NCBI GenBank assembly: GCA_964036665.1
Contig: OZ038532.1
Coordinates: 9,610,001 to 9,674,000, forward strand
DNA length: 64,000 bases
Direction of reading: 5' to 3'
DNA from: Gordius sp. MW1
Lineage: Eukaryota; Nematomorpha; Gordioida; Gordea; Gordiidae
The notes beneath the pieces are model-generated. The model worked only from the letters and a program-made list of their open reading frames with translations. It ran no database searches and was not told where the DNA came from. The translations under genes were made by a program, and so were the position numbers. Shown piece after piece: positions 26,942 through 39,000 of this stretch (positions are counted from its first letter, which is position 1; each line of letters starts with the position of its first letter).

Positions 26942-27721
26942 AGTGGCTAGATAAGGGGCGGAAAATAGCTGAAATCATGAAAATGTTTTTAGAGCGTTTG
27001 TTGGCTCTCGGGTCAAACTAGCCTATGATCTATCACTTTAATAGTTACGAACCAGCCCGAGGCTAGAATCATCATGAGCTCGTTCGGGCCTCAAAATTGA
27101 TGTTAAATTAATTTTTTTTTAATTCTGTCATTTATTAAGAATACTGGCACCCTCTCTGATTAAGATAAAACTCCTTATACAAAATATTATTATCATAGAA
27201 ATTTAATTTTTCATATTTTTATTGTTATTATAGGAGAATAAATAAGCATCTAATCTTGATTCGCTACTTAATTTGTTTGATAAATTCATTTATAATGAAA
27301 CTGAGTACTGCACTTTTTAAATTTTAATCATGTGTGTTAATTATAAATTTTATAAATTATGAATCAAAGTAAAATATTATGATGATTTAGCCCATGCTAT
27401 TTATCAAATTTGATTTATTTCAAAGGTTAGGATAAAGAACTATGTAAGTTCTTAATTAAAGTCTTTACAAAAAATTGTTGTATGGATAGAATCTTATTCA
27501 CGCTGGATGTGCAAATAACAGATATGGAGTTTAACAAGTTGTTATAGGAGAGACTAGTTATAGCACAAAACTTTTTAGACCTAAAATATTTTAAACAAAA
27601 TTGATTATAAACTTGGCAAAATCGTAGGAAACGTGGAACAAAGTGTAAAATAAAAGACGAAATAAAATTGTGGTATTTTTAAACATGATTAAATGAAGTT
27701 ATTGTGTATTTATTTAATTTT

Positions 27722-28260
27722 TAATATAGATAATTCCAACTATTGGATACAAATTTATAATGAAGGAAGTCGATACGGCGTACAAAACATTACTGCTCTC
27801 TCTTTGGGATCTTCCGATACTATATATATTTTATCACTTGATTTTGATCATCCAATAACACCCTTTTCCCCTATAATTAAATATACTATTGCTTTTTGCG
27901 AAATCAGTGAGACTCTCTACTGCATTAACGTAATCTACTTAGGAATCAATCTAGTACTATTAATTATTATAATATTCAGTATTTATTTTTATACTATTAA
28001 ATTTATCAATGTTTATAAGTTAAAAATCTATTTTGGTTACAACAAAAAAATCTATTTAATACATTTTCTTAACAACATCTCAGCCAAAAACTATTGCTAA
28101 TATTGGGAATCAAAAAATTGGTGTTCAACATCGTATTGTGATTTGTGTAGTTTATGCTAATTGGACGACGTGTAACCACCGCATTGTACAAATGAAGAAT
28201 CGTAAAATTTTCATTACATCTACACATTTAGATAATAACACAGAATATTTTAAACTTAGA
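27722..28260 (+). pseudogene. Two-exon fragment, fibronectin III-like
   Basis: A stretch after an AG at 27720 reads NYWIQIYNEGSRYG, ITALSLGSSDTIYI, DFDHPITPFSPIIKYTIAFC and ends ...LYCIN|gtaatc (27928). After a strong acceptor (acatctcag, 28084) a second open stretch reads IANIGNQKIGVQHRIVICVV, YANWTTC and onwards. The pattern of a proline-rich turn, Y-x-I-x-(F/Y)C, and later HRxxxxVxYANWT is how fibronectin III domains of cytokine-receptor type look. The usual Trp is replaced (LDFD). No start, partner exons or 3' end are visible, so I treat it as a stranded fragment. It could be unrelated. Confidence 0.3.
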
Positions 28261-28840
28261 AAAAAATTAAAGGGTCTAAACTCGAGATCTGCATGGGCCG
28301 AAATATTGAGTTGCGGCCCAGCCCATACCCTCACAGATATATTTTATTCGGCCCCCAGACAGCAGCTTTAACCATGAAAGTGCGCCGCACTAAGCCCTTA
28401 CTAATAAAAAACAAGCCGACATTTTTTTAAATTTTTTATTGTTAGAATACAAATGTTGTATATATAGTTACTAATCTAGGGGCACAAATTCTTCATTTAC
28501 ATACAAAATTATAATTTAATTCGTCTAAAAAGACTTTCCATTTAATGTTTTATTACACTTTTAACAGGTTTTTTTCTTTTCTAAAATACGACTTGCCTTA
28601 TTAAAAGTGCCCCAATAATGGCGCTAATGGCTAGAATTTATACAAATTCTATAGCTAATTACAATAAATTTGATAGCAATGGTTAATGTTCTCTCTACCA
28701 TAGAAACTCATCAGACTTAAAATCCTCAATTTTAAAATTTGGTTAAAATTAAAAAAGTCAAATTTATTTGTCATAAATATCTAATGCCCCTATTTGTCAT
28801 AAATATCTAATGCCCCTATTCTAATATAAAATCTTATAAC
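28261..28840. other. AT-rich spacer
   Basis: No coding exon is supported. A unit ttatttgtcataaatatcta... is duplicated in tandem at about 28768-28819. A 'ggcccag' patch at 28290-28370 resembles the GC-rich hAT-like repeats. Confidence 0.35.
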
Positions 28841-28849
28841 TAATCCGGG

Positions 28850-29580
28850 CGTTGGGCTGGCCCAAGCCAATAATTTAAATTTAATCGGGCCTGATGGGTC
28901 GGCCCGACCCTGGGCTCGAGTCAGGCCCGAGGCAAAATCTAGCTAAAAAGGTTTACCAATTTTTAATATACAAACAAACCCGTACTTGGACGTTCGTAGA
29001 GTGGTAATTTTTTTATAAAAAATTTAATAGCTGGCAACCCTCACACATTTTTAATAGCATGATTTTACAATTATGATTTGCATTATATTAAATAAAATTA
29101 ACTTTCAAAATTTATTTTAGTTAAGATTAAAAAGTATAAATAAAATAAAATGCGAAAAATTGGAGCTATTAAAGATTAATGCTTATTGTATTGTTCACAG
29201 GACAATGTAGATTAATCTTTAATTTTTTGATCGATTGGAAGTCCCATCTAAATTGATTTTCAAATGCCAGTTCATTCTTATGCATTCTTTTCCTAAAGCT
29301 GATCTACCAGAGGGTTTATAAGTTTGGTTTATAAAAACATTTTACTTATTCCTTTTTTTGAGTAAGCTATATTGGGGAGACAAATTTTTAAGTCAGATGA
29401 AAGGGCGGGTTGGTATTCTGAATAAATTTCTTTGTAATTTTACAATTCAAAAAAGTCGGGCCGGACTCGGGTCGAACCTAAGTTAAAAAAATTTGGGCTC
29501 GGGTTGAGCTCGGGCAACATCAAACAAAAAGTATCGTGTTCGGACCGGGTTTTGGCCGAAATTCCATTGCAGGGCCCTAC
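28850..29580. mobile_element. hAT-like 'GGCCCG' element, non-autonomous
   Basis: It opens with gggcgttgggctggcccaag and a tcgggcctgatgggtcggcc block, and closes with gggccggactcgggtcgaac, ttggccgaaattcc and ttgcagggccctac. The GC-rich ends are inverted with respect to one another and enclose AT-rich filler. Its left half is shared with 25213-25375. No transposase is present. Confidence 0.5.
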
Positions 29581-29583
29581 GCC

Positions 29584-29690
29584 ATCACAGTCCACTTCAG
29601 CTCGTCTTTGGTATTAGAGGCGGCTACGAGGAAGCCCGCCATGCTGCCCGGATCACACTCCAACATATTCCTACCGACTTCTGCTAAAAT
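29584..29690 (+). pseudogene. Reverse transcriptase fragment of an RLE-type retroelement
   Basis: A short frame reads SPLQLVFGIRGGYEEARHAA and RITLQHIPTDF, then stops. The P-x-Q-L-G-x-G-x-x-GG-x-E-x-x-x-HA-x-R pattern is familiar from the fingers/palm entry of reverse transcriptases that carry the C-terminal nuclease seen at 22.5 kb. It is a minor relic, and the link between the two fragments is an inference. Confidence 0.4.
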
Positions 29691-29953
29691 TATATTTTGT
29701 CAATGTTTTTAACAACAGCTAATTCCTTTTTTGAGTAGTCCACCTTTACTTGATTTACATTAAATTTAAATACACTTTGTAAAAAAGCATCAAGCGGGAT
29801 TTTTTGGCTTAAAGGTAAAGAAAATGATATGGATGCTGGCATAAATTAATTATGACAACCTTTGTATGAAGTCTTAATTTAATTATATATGTCAAACCTG
29901 ACTGTTCTAAAATAGAACACATTAAAAACATCATTGAAATTCTATTTTTGTGT

Positions 29954-30020
29954 ATGAATTTACAAATATATGTATTTCTATCACTCTTGCATCGTACATT
30001 CACCGGAATTGGTTTGAGAA
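29954..30020 (+). CDS. Copy 1 exon 1, signal peptide
   Basis: It encodes MNLQIYVFLSLLHRTFTGIG followed by LR and the first base of a Lys codon. The hydrophobic core and small residues near the end fit a secretory leader. The copy 2 counterpart, MQLQFCSLIAIIHYAFSGIN plus LR, has the same length (67 bases) and phase. A TATATA at about 29885 lies upstream, but AT content makes this weak evidence for a promoter. Confidence 0.75.
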
Positions 30021-33000
30021 GTAATATTATTTTTCATTACAATTTTTATAAACTGAAAGAAATGTATAATTGACTAAATTTATTTGAAAAATAGAGTCGT
30101 TGCACCTTGAACCCCAACTAACATTTGCTTGTGTGCCTGAGTGTCCCCCCGGATGGACTTATCATGTAACATTAGGAGAATGTTGGCATTTTAGGGACAA
30201 AAAAGGAACTTTCGGTACTGCTGATCTGTATTGCAAATCACTACATTCCGTGTCGTATCCTTATACAGATATAAGACAAATGGTAACATAGCATACCTTA
30301 TTAACCTACCATATTTTAACCCCTGTAAATTATGGTTAAGCTTGCCTGATGAAATAGGCTATTTTTATTGAATACAATAATATTGAAAAAATTCGTAATA
30401 GTATTGCGCCATTATGATCGTACAAAACAATAGATATCTAGGGATTTCTTATTATATACTCAGATATTAGGTAGTTTGCTATACTATTATCGATAATTCA
30501 GAAATTTCTGCTTATTATAAATAAATTTCAAATATTTTATCTTTAGAAGATTTGAGTTAAAGGGTCTTAGAATATATCCAACGCATTTTGGGCGAAATCA
30601 TAAGGCTGATTACATATTTCACTTTTAAAAAGTTACTCGGCCCAGTATATCAAATGAGTTGGTATATGCGGTATATGCTTATTAAAAAATACTTGTGCTT
30701 GTAGGATGTAATGAGAGAATCAAATATTGACAATGTATGGGTATGGATTGCAAGAAATATTGATGATAGCAAGTATTATGACGTGTACAAAAGAGAAGTG
30801 ACCCGATGTTATTCCGGTTTTAACTGTTACCCAATACAGTATAATGCACCTCACATGTAAAGTAACATTTTAAGTCATAAAATTTCGCATTTAAATTATG
30901 GGTTAACTATGCAAAAGTTACAAATAAATTAACATATAAATACTCTTGATAAAATTTATAAATATTTTAGAATAATTGTCAATAAAAATTATAAGTTTGG
31001 TTACCGATTATACAATTGCAAATCAATTTAAGGAGACCAAAACCATCTTATTTTTCTTGAACTTATATTTTATCATTAGAATGTATTCTAGAAGTCAGTA
31101 CAAGGTATTAAGTACAACAGCTATAAGTTTTGGAAAGAAGATTTTTTTAAACTTATTATATATTCAATCACTTCCAATGACGGTCACAAGTTTACGTCAC
31201 AAAGTGGAGAGTTACTAGTAGTCAGGTGAGGAGCCAGGTATAAACCACGGCAAAATGATGAAAGTTTCAAATAATCCTGGTGAACTATGTAAAACTTGCT
31301 ATTCAGGAAGGCCATCATTATGTGTGAGTTCGCTTTAGCGACAGCTTCATTGGCCACGTGTAAAAAGATCGTCACGCTTGAACCATGAGGGTATGGGCCT
31401 GGCCTGAAAATCAAAAAAGGAGAAAACTTTTACGTGTACCCTAGGCATATGACATGGCAAATTAGCATCTACTTTTACAGGCGCAAAGATTATATCTTAA
31501 CATAATGAACTGGAAAACATATTTTTTAGATTGAATATCCGCTTATAATGTGAATAATATATAAAATTGCGAGATGTTGCGGAAGAGAAAATCGCCAGAC
31601 AACATCGTCCAATTGTTATGAATTATCAAAGAAATGTGCGCAAGGAAAGTTTATTTAGTATTAGATACGAATTGCAAAAGTAAACGACGAAAATCACCAT
31701 AAAATTTCCACGCTATTAGTTTAAATGAGACGCTGCAACAATAAAACGGCAGTACAGGTTAGGTCAAACCAAAGGTCCAAGGCTTTGAATAAAAAGTGGT
31801 GGGATTAAATGTGCTAAAATGTTTCTTATAAAAGAATTTTTATATTGACTATGATATAAACTAAAAAAGTCGAAGGAATATCAGGTTTAACATGATAGAG
31901 AATTTGACAATCTTGTCTATGACAAAGATCCACTTCCTAATATAGAACCAAGCAGGGATCAAACGCTTTCAGGAGCAGGAACTTAGGAAATAAATGAAAA
32001 AGCTTCAGAAAAATAAAGCTAATGGATTAAATGGAGTATCGATGAAAGCCTAGGTCGGTCGGAAAAAGAAGTCATGATCATGACAAACTTTTTTGAGGCA
32101 GAATACAAATTCCCAATCAATTGAGAGCGAGCACAATCCTTATTTAAAGGCAAATGGGAGCCTCAGAAGTATGGTAAATACAGAGGTATTAATACCGCCC
32201 CTTGGCACATCGAAAGAATCTTGAAAACAAGGGTGAGAATGAAGCTGACAAATTGGCAAATAAATTTGTCATCCGCAATTGAACCCATCTTTACACTAAG
32301 ACTAAGGATAGATAAGTACCGTGAAAGGTAAAAATCTAAAGGCATGTATCGATTCGGGATACTTATGACACGGTACCTCGAGATTTTCTCTTATGGTGCT
32401 GATACTAACTTAAGAAGAATATTTTTAATCTATGTGGTGTCTGAGAAAGCATATTGCTGTTAACAACCCATGAGGAATATTTTTGGAACCTCGAGCTTTT
32501 GCTTTTGAGCGACACTACATTAGTTTAAACTCTTTTGGGTATAAATAGGATAAAATGTTTTTCTCACTTATTAATAACCTAACTATGACCACATAAAAAT
32601 CTACTTGGTGTTTGTATATGCAGATAAAAACATACTATGCAAGGAGACAAAGAAAGAAGTATTTGGAAAAGTCGAAAAAATAAATATATATTAGCTGGTA
32701 AGTCCTTTAAATCATTAACCAAAAACCTTATACATGAAGATGAACGTCACAGCTCAGTTGTTGGAGGATGACCAAAATAGTATCCAAACGTATATGGGCT
32801 ACCTTACGTCGGCCCTATGTAGCATCGAGACTGACGTTACGCATGCAAGAGGAGGAAACTATCCGGTTTATTGTTTGACAAGAGGATGCCACTATAAGTT
32901 ATGCAGATAAGGAGAATAGACCCTAGAGTATACAGAACTCGATTATTTGCATAATAACTAGATAGGGCAAAAATGGGTACGTGATTTATGGTTGATATGA

Positions 33001-36000
33001 TAAAGGAATAACGGCTTAGGCAATATGAACATCTACGTAGGGATTATGATGTAGGTCAAAAAGTATCGCGCCGGGGATGGTAAGAAAAAAACGACCTCGT
33101 GTTTTTTTAAAAAGGGCAAGTGGATAATTATTAAATCAGAAAAAATCTCCGGCATGACCCTTACTCGATTATAAAGAAACTTTAAAACAAACTCCACAAT
33201 TGTCGGACTAAATTCACAATAAAAAACAGCTGGAAAATTTCTTCTTGGTAAACAAGGGAATAATAGTATTAATTATAAGCACTACAAACTAAAAAGTTTA
33301 AGGAATGTTATTAAATCTTTTAAAATTTTACGTGCCAAACATCTCACATATATTCTTTTTAATAAATTTCCAGAAATGTAATTGAGAGCGACAATTTGGC
33401 AATTTATTTAATTTTGTGATTTGATAATTTATTAAGCAACTCATCAAAATGGTAATAAACTATTTATTTTTATTCATATACTCTTATCTAATAAGATTAT
33501 CAAAAACAGACTATCAAATAACATTAAAGGTAAAATTTTATTTATAAAAGCTCTATTAACTTTAAGGAAATGGGGTATTGGCGAACCTAGTAATAATCAC
33601 TTCGAAGATTGCGTTCGTTACGTGGATTACGGTCTTGATTCAACATATTGTGGCAAGACTATGGCCAGACCGTTATGTATGAAAGAACATTGTGGTAAAA
33701 ACAATAAAAATGCTGAAAATACAACATTTAAAATCCAGAAATAAAAAAATAGACAAAATTGGCAATTCAAAAATACATTATAGGCATTATTAGATCCATG
33801 GTAGGACATAAATAGGGATTACGAATATTGTTAAGTATTTGGCTTTGCAAACTGCTTAGAATTGTAATAAGATACTAAATAAACATATAAATTCTATAAA
33901 CTAAAAATGTAAAAATTTATATTTTTTTATTTATATTTTTTTAAGCCCATTATTACATACAATACACTATTTGATCACGTACAAGTATTTAAGTGGCCTA
34001 GCATAGAATTCTAAATGAAAAACGAAAAGTAACAATGTAACTATTAAAACAATATATTTTGCAGTATTCAAATCAAATGTTGAATTGATTTTTTGATATA
34101 AAATTTTTATAAATAAAAGTGTGTTGTTTCTTTAATAGCATAAGTTATGAAGCTTTCATTTGTATTAATATGCCTAATTAAACGAACCTTTTTTAAGTTT
34201 TATATCAACATTACATTATAATAGCGGTATTGTATAATTTTAAATTTTTGATAACTTATTTATTTTCATTCGATTAATAGCTAATATTTTAAGATAATAT
34301 ATTTTTAGATTTTATAATAAGGTTTAATCAAAGCTATTTTTATTTAAATTATATAAAAGATGCCTTTTGATACAAATTATAAAGGAATGCCACTCGACCA
34401 CTCATGTTCAATAAACTCGGAATGTTCCAGACACACAGAAGATTCCGTCTGTCTAGCTAACAAATGTGTTTGCCAATATGGCTTTTATAAGTCATCTGCA
34501 AATAAATGCTCGAGAAGTACATTCAAACTATAACAATTAATGTTTTTACATATTTAAAATTTAATTACTTTAACATACACAAAACAAGAATTTTATTATA
34601 AGCCTAAATCTTAATAAAACATTTAAATTTATAATTTTAGGCATTGTTGATAATAACTTATAAAAGAAAAATTAGCATTAATTTATATATTGATCAGAAT
34701 ATGATAGTTGAAATAAACATTAAAATTTTAACTAATTTGAATGACTCAAAACATAAATGACATAGTATTCATGGGATTTATTCATACATTTAGACAAATA
34801 AATTATACACGGTTTGTATTAAATAAACTGTTTATAAAATATCAATAAATTGTTCCATTAGGACTTCGATCATATTAATTCAACAACTTTCAAATATTAT
34901 ATTAAGAGAAAGGACTACACCAGAAATGTGAAACAAAGGGCATTGATTGTCAATCCGGATACTGTATCGAAGGGAAATGTCAATGTCCGCTAAATCTTTA
35001 CGTTGACCCCACTGGAGAATGTTTGCCACGTATGATTATTATTATGATATCTAAGAAAAAATTGCAATTCAATTTAAAAATTTCTTTCCTTTTAATGTGT
35101 GCAAATTTTAAATAATTATTAAGAACCGACCAAAATATAATTGATCAAAACTCTGTGAAAAATTAAATACGTGTTGTCAAAGCACGTTATCGCTTCTCTT
35201 TTGTCATCTAATTTTAAATAATTAATTAAATATATTTTATATTAAATATAGGCGACCTTACTAAATGTAGACTATACCATAATTTTGTGTATTGCACGGG
35301 TCACCCGAAACCCGACCCGACCCGGAATTGAAAATTTCAAAATTCTCTGGGGTCGGGTCGGGTTGGATTTAAAGTGTCGGGTCAAAGGTTAACTTACATT
35401 GCAAAATACACAGGACTAATCTTTTAAATTAATGCTATGAGGTAGATAATATTTTGGATTAATTAAGAAATGTATAATTGAAGATCATTCATTCATTTAA
35501 TTAGATTCCTTTTGTTTATTTTCAGTGGCGTAGCTAGGGGGGGCCCAGGGGGCTCGGGCCCCCCCAAGAGCAAAAACCGGGCCCCATAGGCCCCCCCAAG
35601 GGAAAAATCGTGGGCCCCCGGGCCCCTTCCATCATTATTTTTTTTTATCTTAATTAAGAAACAATATAAAGATTATATTATTGTTTCTGAATAAAAGTTT
35701 TAATTAACGAGTTTCAAAGCCCAAATTTGTTTAATAAATGCAATTACAACGGTTAATAGCCTAATATTAACTTTAAATGATATTAGAAATGAGGACCACT
35801 ATCAAATTCTTTATAATAAGGCAAAAGATTTAGCTGCAATTTTTGATTTATTACCTTCTAAACGTATTAAAAAACCAAAAAATATGACACATTTTACTCT
35901 TTTGAATCTACTAATTCATTAATTGATTTCAAAATTGATTTATATTATCCTATCATTGATAGAATAATAGCAGAATTAAACATAAGATTTTCGAAAATTA

Positions 36001-39000
36001 ATTGTAATTTATTTAAGTCCTTAGAGGGTTTAAACCCTTCATCCTTTTGCGATAAATCTCTTTTATCAGAAATAATTAACCATTATGAATTAAAACTGGA
36101 AGACGGCGAAATAAATATGGCAACATTTTTTGTAAAACATTATAACTCTTTATCTTCAAATAAAATAAAATGCAATGATATTTTTTCACTTATTAAAATT
36201 TTGCCCTCAGTAGTGTTTCCAAATTGTATTATTTTGCTTAAAATAATTTTAACTATCCCAATAACTTCAGCTTCATGCGAAAGATTGTTCTCACTGCTAA
36301 AACGGATTAAAATTTATCTTCGTTCCACAATTGGACAAGATAGGTTATCTTCCTTAGCTTTATTGAGCTTAGAACATGACTTTATAAATGTTATTCCCCA
36401 GGATGATATTATAAATTCGGTTGCAACATCGAGTAAAAGGCGTAATGAACTACTATTAAAAGACTAATTTTAAATTTAATTAAAAATTATCTGGGCTTTT
36501 AAACTTTTAACACTTTCAAAATATATTAAAATATTATTAAATTTACGAAAATTCTATCCTGGATTCAATTTAATTGTTTATCTCACATGCTTATTGTTTA
36601 ACATATCTTGCATATTTTTATGTACCACATGCACATATAAAGCCAATAGTTTTCCAAAAAATTGTTTGTACACCATTTTTTCCCCTTTTTTAGTGATATC
36701 CCATCATAAGTTTGATAAATTAATATTAATAACAAATTCCTGAATTTTATAGACAATTGTTAAAGCATCCAAACTTTCAAGGGATAAAAATCCCCAAAAA
36801 ATTTCTTTTGGTGTGCCATTGAATTCAACAAAATGTACACAAACGCTAAGTTGTTCTGTGCATCTCACATTTCTAATTTCATCTAAAATTGTCAAATAAA
36901 ATTTTGATTCATTTAATTTTGACAGAATATTTTTAAAGTTCATTTAGCCGTTAAATTTATTAGTTCTTTTTAATTTTTAGGTGGTGTAGGGGGGGGGGGG
37001 GGTTGTGCAAATATATCTATAATATCAAGGGGCAATAACTTCTAAAAACTAATCTTAATTTCATAATTAATTTTTTATATCTTATGTTATAATTGCGCCT
37101 TTTGAGGATCTAACCTAAAAAAGGCTTTTAAATGTTCTCATTGTTTTCCTGATATAAATGCTGCCTGAAAATGCTGCCAATATTGCATATGTAAAATTAA
37201 AATTTGTTATATATATGGCCAAGATTCTTTGGGTTGTGGCAATAATTTTTATAAAAACTTTGTTATATAGTTTTTTAACTATTTGCATTATTTTTTAAAA
37301 TGTCAACGATTTCTTGTCAATATCCCCGTTGCACTTTTGCCCTTACAAACTTATTATACCATGTGAAATTTTCTACATTGTTTTAACTACATCACTTTGT
37401 TTTATTTATGAATAAATTTTATTAATTTTATGCCCTATAAACATGAGGGGACATATTAGTGTGATATAAATAGAAAAAATACACAAAGTAGTAGCGGAAT
37501 TTTAAGTTTGTCCAACGTTTATGAAAGAAAATTTTTTAATTGCATTTGACCCATGGTCGTATTTAGGTTTTGGATTGGGGGGGGCAAAACATATCTTTTA
37601 TTCTTAAAGGTGTGGGTAGGAAAATTTTTCTGTCCCCCCCCCCCCTATTTGACCAGCTCAGCCCCCCCAAGGCAAAAAGGCTAGCTACGCCACTGTTTAT
37701 TTTGATCGAATTGTTTTAATTTTGACGCAAATTTAAATTTCACTCGTGAAAGGTAAAATATATAAGTAAAATAACATTTCTAAATTGTATTTAAATAGTC
37801 TGAAGTGGTAGTTCGTTATTAATTCAAACTACATAAATATATGTACATAAACCAAAATAAAAAAGTTAAAATTTATTAAATGGTTCATTTGCGAAACTAT
37901 TTATTTCATATTAATTGTGACCCGAGACTGTAGATATTATCATATTTATACAACACTATAAGAATTCCTTCAAATAAATTTAGTAGTCAATATCTGGGTT
38001 ATCAATTGGTTTCACAAATCGCACTTTAATTTGTCGATTATATTTTACACACCTCTTTTCTTACTCTCGCGTTGGATACTAAATTTTGAAACGCTTTCGC
38101 GAGGGATTCGGTTAAAAATCTAAACGCTTTCGGGTCGGGCCGGGTCGGCCAGAAATTTTAAATTATTTTTGTGTCGGGGACGGTTCGGGTTTAAAATTTG
38201 AAATTATTTAGGGTGGGGTCGGGGAAAAAAGGGCCTTTGCAATTTTGTATAGGTCATTAATTTAATAACAACAATTTTACGAATGTTTTATCCTTATAAA
38301 TTGCACTCGTATTCAAAGTTATCTTTGGTAAGACTAAGATCTACACATATGCGACGTTTCGTAAAAAAAACAAGGCAAATACTTGAAAACGCGAATCACA
38401 TAAAGGATGGAAATTAGTTGGTGGTACGTTCATAGTCCTACATAGACCCAACGCTATAAAGATGTTCTGCCCCCCCCCCCCCCATTATTTAATATATTAG
38501 TAATTCTTGTATTTTGATTAGTAAAAAGAGTTTAAAAAATATAACCAGTTAACTATCAAATAGTGTAAAATTTAAAAAAGCATAAAGTAAAAGATCTTTT
38601 GTAACTATTTTTTAAAGAATTTAAGCGTTATATCTAAATTAGTGAATTTTGATTTTACCTTCTTAAGGTTTCCAATTAATTACAGTGCTTCTTTTATGTC
38701 GTATTTTGATAATAATAGATCTTCATCACCTTTAAGTATATTAATAATAGAATAATAATAGATCTTCATCACCTTTAAGTATATTAATAATAGTTTGTTA
38801 TTTAACTTGAATAGTTAGTTTCTTAATAGATATATTAATTTATATTTACATGTGTGGAAAGTACGGTATGTAACAGGAGCTTTCTAGATATGAATAAATA
38901 TATTAATTTATGCTCAAAAATCCTTAGACCCAAAAATCTTGGCCAAGGGCAATCCGGATTCTTCCCCTTCCTATTTAATCCCAATTTAAGTCATGTTTAT

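Larger units (their letters stand above)
35523..37695. mobile_element. hAT element with perfect 8-bp target duplication
   Basis: The ends are CAGTGGCGTAGCTAG and its exact inverse CTAGCTACGCCACTG, and both are flanked by tttatttt (35515-35522 and 37696-37703). This is the hallmark of hAT transposition. Inside are two pieces of a ZMYM1-like hAT transposase in opposite orientations. It sits in the intron between modules 2 and 3 of copy 1. A truncated relative of the left end lies at about 51990-52190. Confidence 0.9.

Noticed and set aside
30976-31414. Frames on both strands in intron 3 of copy 1
   Set aside because: They overlap the start of a decayed RTE and contain no coherent domain.
33449-33530. 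Hydrophobic ATG peptide followed by GTAAAA between exons 3 and 4 of copy 1
   Set aside because: It has no counterpart in copy 2 and would break the lectin domain; a better signal exon exists at 29954.
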